Below the pieces are notes generated by a model. It worked only from the letters and a program-made list of their open reading frames with translations. It made no database searches and was not told the DNA's origin. From positions 4,731,001 to 4,795,000 of the forward strand of contig JANCRA010000033.1 of NCBI GenBank assembly GCA_024362935.1: a stretch of DNA of 64,000 nt, given 5' to 3'. The stretch is from Setophaga petechia. Lineage: Eukaryota > Chordata > Aves > Passeriformes > Parulidae. Positions 45,601 to 59,999 of the stretch are shown here, piece after piece (position 1 is the stretch's first letter; every line of letters starts with the position of its first letter). The translations under genes were made by a program, and so were the position numbers.

Positions 45601-48430
45601 GAATTGGCAGGCAGCTGGACAGAGTTCAATTAACAAAATTATTTCTTTTATGACTTGATTCTCCAGAATTTGCTCTGATCCTTCAGCAAATTTAGCAGCC
45701 ACAGGTCAGCTTGGCTCTGATACTGTGTGAGGCTCTCTTAAAGCCCTTGTCTTACCTGGAGCTATGCTGGCAAGATGAGCAGGTTGACCTCAGTGCAAGG
45801 AGAAATGTTCCTCTGCAAGGAAGGCACAAGGACGCACAGAGCTATGAAATTCAAGAATTGAAAGCCAAAAGTCAAGCTGAAGTCAGGGTGGCAGGATCTG
45901 CCTGGATTTTGTTTGCATAAGTAATACTTCTAGAGGGCAGAAGTCCACAGGCAACATTTTTTGACACCTCTACAGCCTAATTTGCACAGCAAGGCCAATG
46001 CTTGGAAATGATTTTCCAGTGTCTGGGGCCTGTAACAATAGGGGCATATAAAAATGTGGAATTTTGACCATAAATACCAGGAGTTATTTAAAAAAAAAAT
46101 TAGAGTTATTTCTAAAGCCTTTTGGAGTTCTTCACTTGTCCCCAAATGATCTTGTCTCAAGGGGTGTCTCATTTGAGTGTCTCCCTGGAGAAAGAGAGGC
46201 ACTTGTGACGCCTCAGTGGATCATAACTGGAGAATAACAAATTAACAACGCTGATGAGTCTCTAAAACTACTGACAAATGAGCTGAGCAAGCAGCAAGTC
46301 CTAAATTCATCTTTGTGAGGACTCAGCTTTGGATGCATTAGGAAGATGTGTAGCTCCCACCTGCTCGTATCTGTACCTTAATGGAGATCTTCACTTCCCA
46401 GAAGCCCCTCCAAGGAGCTCAGAAATACACCCCTGTCCTCTGTGAGCCTCTCTGCTTCCCTTGATAAGTATGCAAACACATTTTATTATGAGCCTAATAT
46501 GCCAGCTAGAAGGAGAAATTGATGGTCTGCCATATAAAGAGATCTGAGATGTACTTGAAAAAGGGCAAACCTGCAAGAAATAAAATCCATCTTGTGTTGC
46601 AATATAAGGAGATCACTTTATCTGTTCGTCTTTTATTGGAATAAAAGGGCATGTGTAGGTATTGAATTAGCAGCGTGACATGTCACAGCCTGAGCTCAAA
46701 GTATAAAAGGAAAGATTTTGATCAAATGCACACTTGCTTCGAGATGTAAAAGGGAGGATGTGAAGAAGCAATTTTGCGAATTTAAGCGAAATTGGTTTAG
46801 AGCAGATTTTGACAGCAAATAGAGACAGAAACTCTGACAATCTCACCCTCAGCCACCAACCTACCCACAGCAAACCCAACTGCAGGGTCCTGTCCCAGCT
46901 GGTGTCCTCCCTCCTGCAGCCCATGGTGGGAGCACAGCACTCTGCTGGGGCCAGGGCAGTCCCAGCCCTTGGGCTCAGCCTCAGAGGAGGGGAGAAGAGA
47001 GCTGGAGCCAGGGCTGACTCCTGCAGGGGTCACTCCTCATCCTCTTGGGTTTTTGAACCTAACCACTGAGGATCTGGGAGAAGGTGATGCTCCGAACCCT
47101 GGAGAGGTGCAATAGTCTCATGTTCACTTCCTGACAGGCTGAAATTCTTCTTCAAGTGCTAAAAGTCAAGGAGGTAAGTCAAATCCTTTTGTCTTTAGAT
47201 TCTCAGTTTGGCTAATTGCAGACTTCCTCACAAGTGCCATGCTCATGGAGGACTCAGAAGACATGAAGCTATTTTTACTCTTCATTTAGCTCTTCTCAGC
47301 CATTAGCAAGTGAGAAGTTGTGATTAGTGCTGCGAGTTCTCCTGTAAAACAGTTATCCAGTGAATCACTCTTCACTGACAGGGCTCTGCCCATCTTCCCA
47401 CCAGCCTCACCAGGCAATAGCCTACTATTATAACTCCTCCAGGAGACGGTGATTTCATGGAGAAAGCACTTTTCTTCCTCTCCTGCCTGGTAGGGAGCTG
47501 CTCTGCTCAGCTCCATGGCAAACAGCAGCTGCTGCTGGAGGGATCCTTCCAGCCAGGATATCCTCACAGTGGGGCTTCAACTGCTCACACACCAGAGAAA
47601 CACAGGGAATGGTCCTGCTGGCTCCAGGGAGCTGATAAAGATGGAAACAAACAAATATCACCCCAAGTTCCTGGAGATCCACTGTCCAGATGAGCAGGGG
47701 GATCTGAAATCATGGTTCTGCTTTATGAAGAGCAGACGTGTCCTTGCTTTAGCCACCTCCAGCTGCATCAGGAGGGCATTCTCCCCAAAAACAAGGGCTT
47801 CCCTCCAGTGTGTGGTGCCCACAGCACTCCTGTCCCCCATTCCCTGCTCAACTCAATGCACAGCAGTGCAAATCCAAGCCCAGCAATCTGCAGGGTCTCT
47901 CCTGTGCTGTGTTTCAGCAGCAGGAGGGAGCAGGAGCAGAGCCAGACCTGCTGCACCGCTTTGTCCTGCTGCCCCAGGGGATGGGCTGGGCTGGAGCGCT
48001 GCTATTGATCACGGGCAGGTTGTGCTGCAAGTGACAACAGTAATCATCATCATTCTCATTGCTTTATTTGATCACACAGACAGAGCCCAAAATGTGCCGA
48101 TAATAAGAGGAACACCCTGTGAGCATCTTTGATTTTCTCTTCATGAAATCACACGTTTCGCTGTTGTTTCTGAAAAAACATTTGATGGGAATCGTTACAA
48201 GGCAAATTAGGTTTGAATGTTGCCAGTTTGTGGAGAGAAGATGGAGACACAGCCTCAGTGAGCTCCTTTTCTGGCCGGAGTCTGGAATCAGTGGCAGAGC
48301 TCCACATCTGAGTCTGATCCTGCCTTCCTGACCTGCACCAGAATTCAGGAGTTTCTGATTTTTGCCACATCCCACTTGACTAGGAGCTAAATAACAGGCT
48401 GGGTGCAGATATCACCACCAATGTGTTTTC
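42650..48430. other. Non-coding DNA, nothing recognised
   Basis: Moderate GC to about 43,150, then AT-richer sequence. Open frames of 60-156 codons have no recognisable domain. The minus-strand frame at 42,579-43,049 simply runs into the 59-bp repeat and satellite edge. Beginning at 47,515 there is a plus-strand 205-codon frame of unknown character with a hydrophobic segment near its end; no splice or homology evidence supports it as a gene. Confidence 0.5.
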
Positions 48431-48497
48431 ATATTTCCGTTAAGATTGGTCTTGATGATCCTGGAGGTCTTTACCAACCTTAATGATTCTATGATCT
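48431..48497 (+). mobile_element. CR1 LINE 3' end
   Basis: TTGGTCTTGATGATCCTGGA, then GGTCTTTACCAACCTTAATG and ATTCTATGAT form the classic CR1 3' terminus (plus orientation). It is strongly 5'-truncated. Confidence 0.88.
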
Positions 48498-51400
48498 AAA
48501 TAAATAAGCCACCTAAATAAAATGAAGTGGAGAAACAGCAGGGCCAAAATCCACTCCCTCCCTCTAACTCAGTGCACTCGTGTGTTACTGTCTCCAGCTA
48601 ATTATTACAGCTTGTGTTTATGTGGATCTCTTTGCCAACCTATAAAATAGCAGCAAATCCTCATGCTTGGTTTTGGCACTGAGCAAACATTTCAAACAAA
48701 CCTCCCTTGAAGCCCCCTGGTTCCTGCAGCCCGTGGATTTGTCCTCCAGGGTGTCATGACAGTGAGGTTTGATCCCAAATGGCTTAAATGACATTAAGTG
48801 GTTTTCCCATTGCTCCAGCAGCAAACCCCATTCATGGGTGCAATTTCTAACCTGGCACAGATGAATGAAATTAAATTTGTGTGCTGATATCCAGAGAAAT
48901 GTTTTGGTTTTGGAATAAATCAAGGAGATGGCTGGTGGTGCAGGTTGCATGAACCTGCAGGAAACCTGCAATTACTGCTCAGAGCTGCCACTCCTGGAGC
49001 CAGGCTGAGCACCTGCAGTGCAATAAGGCAGATTAGGGATGCAGAATGTGTGTAAACATTATCCACAATGGAGTTTGGCCAGCACATGTGGATTTGAGCC
49101 CATGAAAAGAGCAGCCTTTTCCACTTTCCTTCCCCACTTCTGCCCACTGAGGATTTTCCTTGACAGAAAGAGACATAAATCCCAAGGTTTATAATCAATT
49201 CTGAGCGTGGGGTGAGAGGATGTTCGATGTTAAATGTTTAAATTAAACACAGCAACTTCTGCTATTCAGGCAGGATCCCACACCCTTGGGAGGCTTCCTC
49301 GTAGGTGTGTTTAATGGGACCAGCTTTGCAGCAGCCAAAATCAATGTTGAGTCTGCTACAGCACAACCACAGGCTGAAGCTGGAGAATGAAACTCATGGG
49401 TTTTGTTGTGGGCTCCCAGTTCAGCCTGTGAATCCCAGGAACTCCAAGGCAGCTTCTTAGTTAAGGATTAAAATTTTCCGAAGTACTTTGCTATAATTGC
49501 ACGCTTTTCCTTAAATTAAATGCTTGAATAATTCTAGAAATTAGCTTGAACTAGAAAATGCTTCACCTCTAACTATAATTTGCTAGGAAACAGGTTAAAA
49601 AAAGGAAGAGCTCAAGCAAGAATAAGTAGCAGAAGTATAAAGAGGTTTGGGAGAGAGGAATTAAGTGTGAATATGAATCAGCAATAACTTACATTTATGT
49701 TGCTGTCACAGAACCCTGAAAATAAAATCCAAGTACAAACAGGGATAAATATTAAGCCAGCATTTATGTTCACTTTCATTTCAACAGTGCAAATACTTCA
49801 ACACATTAAAAAAGATTTAGATTTTCTAGATACTCAGAGGTTTTGTAGGCACTGTCAAATTTAAGTCGATGAAGAAGTCTGAATATTCAGCATAAACATG
49901 CAGCTTAGTAAGCCTTGTGCCCAGCCCAAAATGTAAGATATTTTTAAGCAGCAGACTAGAAATGGGATCCATACAGCCTCCTCACAATTGCTCTGGAAAT
50001 TTGGCCACAAAAGAGAAGCTGCATGGGAGTGTGAAGGGGGTTATAAGCTTTGCTGAAAGGTGGGAGAACACAGCCCTCCCCAGCAGAAAAAACACATTTT
50101 CCTTGCAGGGTGCTGGAGAAGAGGAGCCAGGGACCAGCCAGGTCCAACCAAAGCCCTCCCTCCAATCTGACACGTTTCTGTGTGGAATCATTTGACAGCT
50201 CAAGTGTGACCTGGGGCTGGAGGCTCAACAGCTGCTAAAAGATTTGTGATGTTGAGGCTGCCCAGCTGCAGAGGGCTGGGTGCCCATGGGGGTCTCCTGA
50301 CCTGTGCACTCCAGCCCTCAGGAGCTGCTCAGCTCTGTCCTGCCCTTCCCATGGCTGAAAGAGATGAAACCTCATGGGGGGATATCCAGGGCAGGAGCAG
50401 GCATCACCTCCTCCCTGAGGCAGCAAGGGCTGCTTGGAGCCATGGATTGCTTACGGTTTGAAAATGGCATAAATTTAACCAATACAGGACTTTGCAGAAA
50501 AAAAGAGGTCCTGAGGAGGCTGCAAAGTGCTGTGTGCTTGGGCAGCCTCAGCACAGGGAAAAATCCACATCCACTGAGGCTTTGGCCACTGATTCTGGAG
50601 CTGGGAAGAAGTGACAGCATCAGGATTGACCAGGGAGCTGATTGACCATGGATGTTGATGCTTTTTAATTTTCAGACTTGTGAACGTGGTTGCACACTTG
50701 GGACTTTGTTTGACTCACGACTAGCAGGAACATATGATTATTACAGCATTTGGGCCCAAGAATCAGTAAAAAACAAAAGCAGCATATGAGGCAACATATG
50801 GTAAATATGTATTTAGAAGCACAGAAAGTAGACAAACTCATCTGGGTCAAGATTTAATCAGATAATGTTTGGTTTAGACTCAGCACTAATGCTGCTTTGG
50901 AAGCATATTACATTTGGAGTCAGTATTTAAAACTCTGTTACAGAGAGATGAAAATAAAAACTAAGGGAAAAAAAAAGAGTAGCAAATTCATGGCATGGCA
51001 ATGCCATGAATAAATTCCTTTGGCAACCAGAAGACCAAATCTAATTAATCCATACCCACCCACTTTCCTTACACTTCTGGTACAAAGGGCTAGCCTGGGT
51101 GTGTAATGCAGTTAATAACTCATTTCCTTTTGGTCTATTGAATAAATAATCTTTATTTATTAATTCCCAAATTCCAGCTAGACCTACAAATACCATCTTA
51201 GACTCTGAAGAAGCTCCTGAAAGAAGAAAAAGGAAAGCTCTGATAATGCTGGAACTCCTTTGTGTTTTAATGAAAGTCCTTTTGATTCAAGAGGTCCTGC
51301 AGGTTTTTAGACAAAATATTTTCCCACAAAGTCAATGAGTCACAAAACACAGTCAGTGCTGCCATGGCTTGGGGTAATCTTTGAAGAGCTCTGTGGCCCT

Positions 51401-54400
51401 GTAGATGTGATATCATCTAATGTTTTTCCAGTACCTTTATAATTTCCCAATTCCATCATTATGTGACCTTTGGCAAGCTCCATAATTTTATGTTGTTCCA
51501 GTATGCAAAATGCCCTGTTCACATTCAGACCTCTCTTACTCAGGTGGAGACAGTGGAGTTACACCATTATCAGCAGGCTGGGAGAAAGATCAGGACCCAT
51601 CCAGAGTCTTTTCCTCAGCCAAATAGTTACAGCTTCAGGCCATGAATAACACAAGATATGTGGGAAACCAACACGGGCATGCATGAGACTCATAGCACAT
51701 AAAATTGCCTCTGAATCCTGATGGATGCAGTGGTCCAGCTCTGTTCTCCAGTGCTTATTTCCCCACAGACCATTGCACTGCACAAGGCCCCTGGAGGATT
51801 CCCTGTGCCAAGCCAAACCCAGCCACCAGCAGAGCCTCTAGCACCTGCTTTCCATCACCTGCTGCTTGAACACTGCATGCCTTGGCACTTTTCAGTGTCC
51901 TTCCATTTGATTAAATATTCACAAAACCTCTCCCCCATTTGGTACAGGGGTCCCAATTTGCACTGACAGGTATTAATTTATTCATTGAGTGAGAACTCAA
52001 GTGGGGACACAATAAAGATCAGGGGATAGAGCAGGCACTGCACAACAGTCAAAGTCCAGGATTTCTGAGCAGGCTTGCCTTTCTTTGAGAGTCAGGTTGA
52101 AGTCAGGATCAGCCATTTGATGTGGTCGCTGAATTTCCTGCATATTTATGACTCTACACATGAGAAAAGTTGTCAGCTTAGCAATGAGATGAGAACAGTT
52201 TGCTGCTCCCTCCCCGTTTAACAAAGGCACCAGGTGGCTGGCAGAGACTCTGGATTACTTCATTAGCAGCAAGCAGAGCAGAAGGCTGGCTGTGAACAAG
52301 CAGTGCTGAAGGAAGCCAAGCAGATGAAGCTGCAGGATGGAACCCCTCCAAGTGCTGATAGGAGGAGGGAAGATGGGCCAAGCCAGTGAGAAAACCCTGT
52401 CACCTCTTCCAGGAGCTCACAGGGCCCTCCAACAGCCCTTTCCTGCATCTGTGAAACCATCTCCTGTTGAGGCATGCTCTGCCTCAGCCTCTGTGCTGTC
52501 CTTCCCAGCAAGGGCTGCTGTCCACAGGACAGTGATTGCAGCAGCCCCCCTGGGAGCCATAAACCACTCAAACATATGGCCCTGCTCCTCCACATCTGCT
52601 GGGATGACTGCTGCCTCCCCTCCCACCCGAGGTACCCAGCAAAAACGGAGATGTGTACTTGCGGTCCGCCGGTACCTATGGCTGTGGAGGGAACCATTCC
52701 ACTCTCCTGGTTTTTGGGCCATCTCTCCTAATTCCATCAGATTATGGCATTAGTGAGGGTAGGAGAGGCAATAAGCTAATGCATCAGCCGTTCAGGCTTG
52801 GGGGGATTTGCTACCCTCCTTTTCCTTATCTCACAGAGATGCAGCGTGGTTTGACATGGCTACTGGAACCAGCCCTGAGATTGTAGCTGTGAAGCAAGGA
52901 GCTTCTCCTGGATCCTGGAATTATTAATTAATGTGTCCTTCCATTTTAAAAAGGCACACAGAAACATCAGACTTCTGGGGCACTTGAAAATTGTGTTACC
53001 AACAGGTATTAAAAAGCACATGGCTTGCTGCCTGCCAAGGACATCAGGGAAATGAGAAGGGAGTATCTCCAATTTTAGCTGAAGAGAGGACTCGGATAAA
53101 GGATCACAAAGCTCTCTGACAGGGCATGCTGCCCCTCAAGGTGCTGTAAATAGCCACAAGCTAATGATAGCAATTATTGGAATGTTTTCCCTTTCCTTCT
53201 TGGTGAAGATTCAACAAGCCCTGGCAGTACAAGTGACATTGTGCATTGTCATTAACAGCATGGGAAACTCAAACACAGTTCTCAGGGCCTCACCTGGGCT
53301 GAGCACAAGACAATCTTTCCCAAAGCAATTGCAACCCCTGTGAGATCCAGGGAAAACACAGAAGCTGAGTTTATGCTCTGATTTCTCCTAGGTTTTTTCA
53401 AGTAAGGATTGGTGAGGCTGCCAAGCCTTTCTTTGGGGGCAGCTTGGGTGTCTCCCTCCCTCTGTGCCCCAGCTCAGCAGTGATCTTGTGCTGATCCCCC
53501 TGCCCATTCATCTGTGTGCCTTCAGAGCTGGCACTGCAGACAGGGTAATCCTCTCTGGTGCCTCTAACTTTAATTAAAACATCACTTTTCAAACTCCAGC
53601 GAGAAGAGCCCAGTGGTCCTTTCTGCTCGTCTCACAAACCAAATTAGCCATCAAGTCACAACTGGGAAATTTAGCATCTCTTCACAATGATGGTAATTAA
53701 TCACTATTGCAGTTTAAAGAACTCTCTGGTTCACCCAGGACAGCAGCACTGAGGGAAAGGAAATACCTGAGGGGCTTTGAATGGGAAACTTAATACAAAG
53801 TCATTGTCAAGTGAATGAAGCCTTGAGAACACATTTACAGACTTGAAACGCAAATAGCAAAAGATGGAAAAAGAGGAAAGCCACATCTTCCTCATGGCAG
53901 TCAAGTTCTGCTGCTGGTTTGAACTGGCATGATCAAAAGGAAGGAAGACTGGTAATATTCTTGCATTATAATCCATGTAATTGTGTTTCTGGAGCAGGTC
54001 ACTTTGAAAGTCATTCTCTATTTAAATGTTCACAGACAGGGTGAGCTGGCTTTGAGTGTGAACACAGTGTAGACAGTACATCCTCCACCAAAAACTCTGT
54101 GTCACTCTTCTGCTCATGTGCCACCAACCACAAGGTCTCACCCATCAAGACATGTCCCAGCAGGTGAGCAAGGACCTTCCCAGCTGCCATGGACAGGGGT
54201 GAAAACAGCAGCCTCTGCTTGGTGACAATAACACAGGCAGAGCAGGGCTGCTGAAAACATGGCAAAATGAGCAGCTAAAGCCACAGGGACCATTTCATAA
54301 TTCCTCTGGAAATGTGGAGCTGCTCGCCAGTTTTCCCTCACTGCTATTTCACAATGCTGGCTGATTAAATTTTGCTGTCTGGTATTGAGTCTAAATAACA

Positions 54401-54964
54401 ATGAATAACTTATGAGGAGCTCTTCTAATGAGGCACACTCTGTTCCTGCAATTCACTCAGCGTTGGGATTGTTGCTCACCAGACCCAGGGGAGCCAGCCA
54501 GGACTCCTGCCCATTTTCCAGAAATCTGGAGGTGAGAACCTGTAGCTGCTGCTCCAGTGCCACCCACAGCTGGCTCCCAGCTACATCAGGCCATGGATTG
54601 GGACCCCAAGCTTTGCTCCACATCTCTGGGCATCATGGCCAGCTCAGGAGATGAGTTGACTGGTGAAGTGTCCAGGGAGATTACAAAACCAAAATCACAC
54701 CACTCAGCCTGTCCCACCAGCTCTTTCTTCTCATCCAGCTCTTGTTAGGATTTTATTTTCTGCTGAAGGCAAGTCTCCACTAGAATGAAGTGCTGGACAA
54801 AATATTTTAAAATATTTTGAATCCTGAAATGGGTTTTAGCTCTCCCAGCTCCCATTCCTAGTGGAGGGAATTTGCACCCAGAAATGGTGCAAAATGTCCA
54901 TTTGCTTTGCTTAGTTGAGGCAGCAGGAACTCCACCACCCCTCACTCTGCTCTGCCCCGGGTAG
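48498..54964. other. Non-coding DNA, nothing recognised
   Basis: About 6.5 kb with AT-rich stretches and no recognised exon, RNA gene or repeat family. A small CpG-containing patch lies near 52,620-52,675. Confidence 0.5.
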
Positions 54965-54970
54965 GGGTGA
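54965..54970 (+). repeat. Target-site duplication, left copy (GGGTGA)
   Basis: GGGTGA lies directly before the LTR at 54,971 and is repeated exactly at 55,342-55,347. Confidence 0.85.
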
Positions 54971-55341
54971 TATCACAGACACATTTTATGAAAAATCCTT
55001 TTGCCAGGATTTTTTCTTCTGGGAAGCTGAGAGGCCTCAGAAACAAAATGTAAACAACAATTGTCTGCTTCTGTGGAATGCAACAGGTGCATCTTTGATT
55101 GGTCTCATGTGGATTGTTTTTACTTGATGACCAATGACAGCCACAAGATTTTATTATCATTCCATTCCTTTCTTTGTTAGCCTTCTGATGAAATCCTTCC
55201 TTCTATTCTTTTAGCATAGTTTTAGTATATAATTTTCTTTTAATATACTATATATCATAAATAATAAATCAGTCTTCTGAAACATGGAGTCAAGATTCCC
55301 AACTCTTCCTTCGTTCTGGGACCCCTGCGACCACCACCACA
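54971..55341 (+). mobile_element. Solo LTR, family 1 copy C, with perfect 6-bp TSD
   Basis: Same family as the LTRs at 6,455 and 17,530, sharing GGAATGCAACAGGTGCATCT, a TGATTGGTCTCATGTGG block, CCTTCTGATGAAATCC and ATTCTTTTAGCATAG. It starts TATCACAGACACA (the usual TG is TA here) and ends GACCACCACCACA. The identical GGGTGA hexamers on both sides confirm the ends, and the length is 371 bases. A TATATCATAAATAATAAATC region near 55,250-55,270 probably holds the polyadenylation signal. No internal genes. Confidence 0.9.
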
Positions 55342-55347
55342 GGGTGA

Positions 55348-58300
55348 TGCTTAAACCAATTCACTTGGATACAAACCAGTAGAACATTTTCCAAAGGCAG
55401 CTCTGAATTCCCCGGGCTGAAATGCACTTAAGCAGCAGCTTTAGTGCAGCTTTAGCTCTGATGATCCACGATCAGACGGGTGGTACAAAGTGCCTGTCTC
55501 TCCTCCAGACTGGGAGGCAGCAATTTCTCAGCCCAAGTGCTGTGAGTGCATCCGAAATGCATGAGGAGCTGTTTAAGCACCAGTTGCCAGAGCCTGCCAA
55601 ACAAGAAATAGATTTGCCTTCTCCATTGAAGTGAATTTTTATTTTTGTCAGTCCTGCCACTCTTACAACATGTCCCCCTGTGAAATGTGTTGAGCTGAGA
55701 TAACCGGGCATAACGCATCCGCAGGGATTCGCAGTGGCAAGAAAACAATCTTGATATTCACGATGAAAAATGTCAAGCAGTTTTGTAGTATCAAATGATG
55801 ATGGTTTTTACATTCTGTCTGTGGAGAGTAAGCTGAGGAAAAATCCAGACTGAGCGAATTTATGTACTTGTGTGTATTTACTGCAACCACTGATCAGATC
55901 AAGAAAGCAATGAGGAATCTCAAACAAACCTCATTGTTTTGCCTACACACCCCAGGACTCCTTTTCTTTCTGTGGGTTTTTTTTTCCCCCTTCTAATTAC
56001 AGTGATGCTATTACTCAAATTAGCAGCTGAGAGCATAGCACACAGAAAACCTTTCCAGGGCCAGGTGTGATGGCAGTGAGATAAATGCCAATGAAACTTG
56101 GCATGATGCTGTCCCAGGCAGGAGGAGAGAACACAGGGGATGTGGGGAGTCCCCTCTGCTCCCTGCAGGTACAGGATCCCCCAAAGAGGGGATTCTTTAT
56201 TTATTTAGCCTTTGTGGACCCCAATCTAACTGCAGCTGAGAGTTCAGAGGGCCTCTGAAGAGCCCATGTGTGGGGAAGGCAGTGGCAGGAAGGTTTACCC
56301 TCCACAGGGGATTAATTAGGAGAAAAGCAGCTGGTGGACATGGGATAAATAAGAACTTAAGGGTATAAAGGAGTAAGCATGAGATAAGAACATTTCTCTC
56401 TCAGCTCCTGGTTCCACCATGTGTTTTTGCTATCTGCCATCTTCTCCAGCAGGGATAGTGCTAAAAACCTGAGTTAGTGAAATGAAGCCTATTTTCCCAA
56501 CATGTGCTGCTGGCTCGGAGGTATGATGTGTGTTAACTCTGTCTCCCTCGAGTGATTTTCTAAAATGTCAAGTGAAACTTCTTAGTTCTGGGAAGATTTG
56601 TGCAGACATTTCAGTTTAGGAGTGGGCCAGAGGTGGTGCTGAGCACCAAGACCCTGCAGGGGTTGAAGTCACCTGGGTTGCTCAGGTGCAGAGCAAGAAG
56701 ATGTAAGATCCGCCCCTCCTTGGGTTTTAACTCAGACCTAAAGCTCCTAAAATTAAATGTTTGCACCAAGGTTTGCATGATCTTACCTGAATTCAAAACT
56801 GAATGTCCAGGTTTAGCAATACTTGGGTTTGGTACAGAGTTTTAAGCTAATCTATCATTGTCATCATGTTTTATTGAGTCAAAATTTAACTTTTTTTGTC
56901 TTTTCCAAGATACTTTCCAGTCTGGGTCCATTTAATGTCATTACCTAGGTATGTAATACCTAATTAGGCAGCAGGACTGCAGAAGGATGCAGCTCTGGAC
57001 TCTGGGCATGGTCAGGAGGCTGCACAGGGTGAATTTCCCCACAGCTGCTCAGTGTCACTCCTTGCCTGTGTGTGAGAGAAGGGAGAAAGCTCCAGGAGTG
57101 AGGTGGGGAATGCTGTGGAGCAGAGTGAGGGAAGGGAAGCCCCAAACATCACACTTGTCAGCCCAAAGGTCACCAGGAATGATCTGTCCCTGGTGCCTTC
57201 TTACCCACCTGCTTCCAGCGACAGCCTGCAAGTGGCTGCAGGTAGGAAAGGATGGATTTCCACCATTTCCACAGCTGCTGAGGAGTTTTAATTACACCTG
57301 GCACACCAAGAGAAGCCTAAATCAAAGCACTTGGCACGGGGGAGGTTAAATGTTGCTCTTTTCAAGCTACATATTGTTTTTGGTTTTATCTCTATAAACA
57401 GAATATTGTGGAAGCAAATGCGGCAACGCTCAGTGAGCGCTTCCTCCTTAATCCACCTCAGCATTTGCCTGCTCTCAGTTGGTTTCTGCAGTAATCACAT
57501 TTCCTTTATCTTTAATTCATAACCTGATCTTTCATTTAAAGCATTTCTTTCTTCCTCCAGCCCTGTGTATGCATATTCCTGCTATACTCAACGTAACCTA
57601 ATGCCAGAGGGGAAGCAAGGTGAATTTCTGCAGTGCAAAACTTCTGAAGGAGGCTGACATTTGAGGAGGATCCAGGTGCCTGAGCACACGTCATGTGCTG
57701 CTTTGGAACCCCCCAGGGCTGCTGAGGCATCCCCAGAAGGGCTGGAAGACGTGACAGGGACCCTTTGGGAGCCACATCCTGGTGGAGACCCTGGTCCCCA
57801 AGGTTGGCTTAATAGAGCAGACAGAAAATCAGTGTCACAGCAATTATTCCTGATACTGAGACAATCCAGGGCTTGATGAACACCTCTTCTCTGGCTTATT
57901 TTATTCAGGGATTGTGAGGAGATGTGGGTGAGAGATTTTTGCCTTTGCAGTGTGCCTGGGGAGGGGTGTCCCCCTTTTTAGGGCACAAGGGGACCCAGGG
58001 GCCCTGCAGCCCTGGAGGGTATAAAATGCTCAGATCTGCCTTTAATCTACTGACAGGATTTGTGTAAGAATTCTACAAAATCTGGTAACTAAAGCTCTCC
58101 AGAGGTAGAGGATTTGCTGTGATCCTGGGTGGAATAAGCTAAGATGTTATTTCTTTCAAAACCTAATCTGGCATAGATGTGGGTAAAACCCCTCTAAATC
58201 CACAGAAGCCCTATTTTAGGCTGAAAACATGCAAAAAATATGTGTTTTAAAAGAACTGGACTCCAGGTATAGGATGGGTGCTTTTTCTTGAGCTGCAGAG

Positions 58301-59990
58301 ACATAAAAGGAGTTTATTTTAATAAATGTGGGATCACTTCCTTGCACTGTGGCTGTGCAGGGGATGTGGGTGGGAGAGACCCCCAGGGCAGCTGTTTGGA
58401 GGAGGAGGGTCAATAAATCACCTCCCAAAGCTGCTGCCCCTCTGTCCCATGTCTACTGCACTAACAGGACCCCTTGTCCAGGCTTCCCTGGCTCTGGCTT
58501 CCCTGAGCTGTGTCCCTCTGGAAATGGGAAGGCAGAAAAATACGAGAATAAACCTTAATAACCTGCAGCTGCCCCCTGGCACAGGGCAGCATTTGCCATG
58601 GGATCTTCCCTTAACATCTTGAGCCTTTGGATGCTTTGTCCTGCTGAAAGGAGAAGTGTGGGCGATGCCAGGCGGGCGAGAGAGAGGAAACGAGCAGCAT
58701 GAAAGGAAAACAATCAACAAATGCCAGCCTAAATTAGCAGCAGCAGTCTGGGAAGTGGGTCCATTGAGCAGTTTATCTGTGAGTCAGATCACAACGGGCC
58801 CAGCTCATTCCCACTGCTTTCCCCCAGGAGCCCATGAACACAAAAATAATTCTGTAAATACAATTATTTGCTTCTTGGAAGTGCCTTTTTCTCCCCTCAA
58901 ACAGATATAAAAATCCACAATGACTCTATAGGAAGAAAGCATGAAACTCAATTAGTTGCATTAATCTGCTTAGCCTTTTTTTTTTTTTAATGTGCATTCC
59001 TGAAGAATAAACCCATTTTTCCCAGCTGGAGAGGGGCTGTCCTTGAGCAGAAGCCACAGCACACACAGCCTGTGCTGCTCCTTTGTCACTGTCCTGGTGT
59101 GACCCAGATTCACAGGGGATTTGTCACCACTCTGGGGAATGAGACCAAGCCCGGCCAGGCAATGCAGAGGCCAGTCCACACTGAGGGAGCTTTTGTGGCA
59201 CTGGCCTCACCCTGGGCTTTTATGTGCCCTGCATGGGCTCAGATGGACCATGAGTAACTTACAGACTGATTTCTACTGCTGGGGAAAATTGGGGCAGGTA
59301 AATACAACTGAGAAAAAACCAGAAAAACAGTTTTCCCTCTAGGAAACAGGGCAAAGCTGTCTGAAAAAACCAGCCTCTTGGTAAGTTCCCTAAGAGTCTG
59401 GAGCTCTTAATATTTTTATAACTGCTTTTATCCCTCTGGTAGGACAAGCAAAAGGGGAAATTCGACCAGAATTTGCATGTAGTTGCTTGCAAAAGGAATA
59501 ATTTGATGGTCTAAATTTAATTCTGTTTCTACACCCAGATCAGCTGCTGGAGCCTGGGAAATCCCTCTGGTCAGTGTGTGTCTGGCAAGAGACATTTATC
59601 ATCTCACATTTATCCTTCCAGGAACTGAAAATTCCTGGTATAAGCAAAAAGGAATATAAACATATTTATGAAATTAAATGGAAAAAAAAATAAAGGGAGA
59701 GAGAAAAGAAAAAATAAAGATGAAAATTTTGAGGTCTGATTCGTTCTGATAGAAACAAGTCGTACAGTTCCAGGTTTTCAGTTCTCTGAAGCCCCTGTTA
59801 ATTTTTTTCTTTTTTCCTATGCAGAATGTAAAATCTTGTTGTCACATTTTGGGATAGGAAAAAAATGATGTTACTGTTACGAGATTGAAAAAAATTAATA
59901 ATCTTTCTGCCTTTCACCGTTAATGAGGCACAAGAAGATAACAAGGCTTCATTGTGCAAAACCCTCCGCTGTTCCATACTCGGGGGTTTT
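55348..59990. other. Non-coding DNA, nothing recognised
   Basis: AT-rich to moderate sequence with poly-T near 55,977-55,987 and 58,977-58,989. No recognised gene or repeat family. Confidence 0.5.
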
Positions 59991-59999
59991 CCCCCATCT

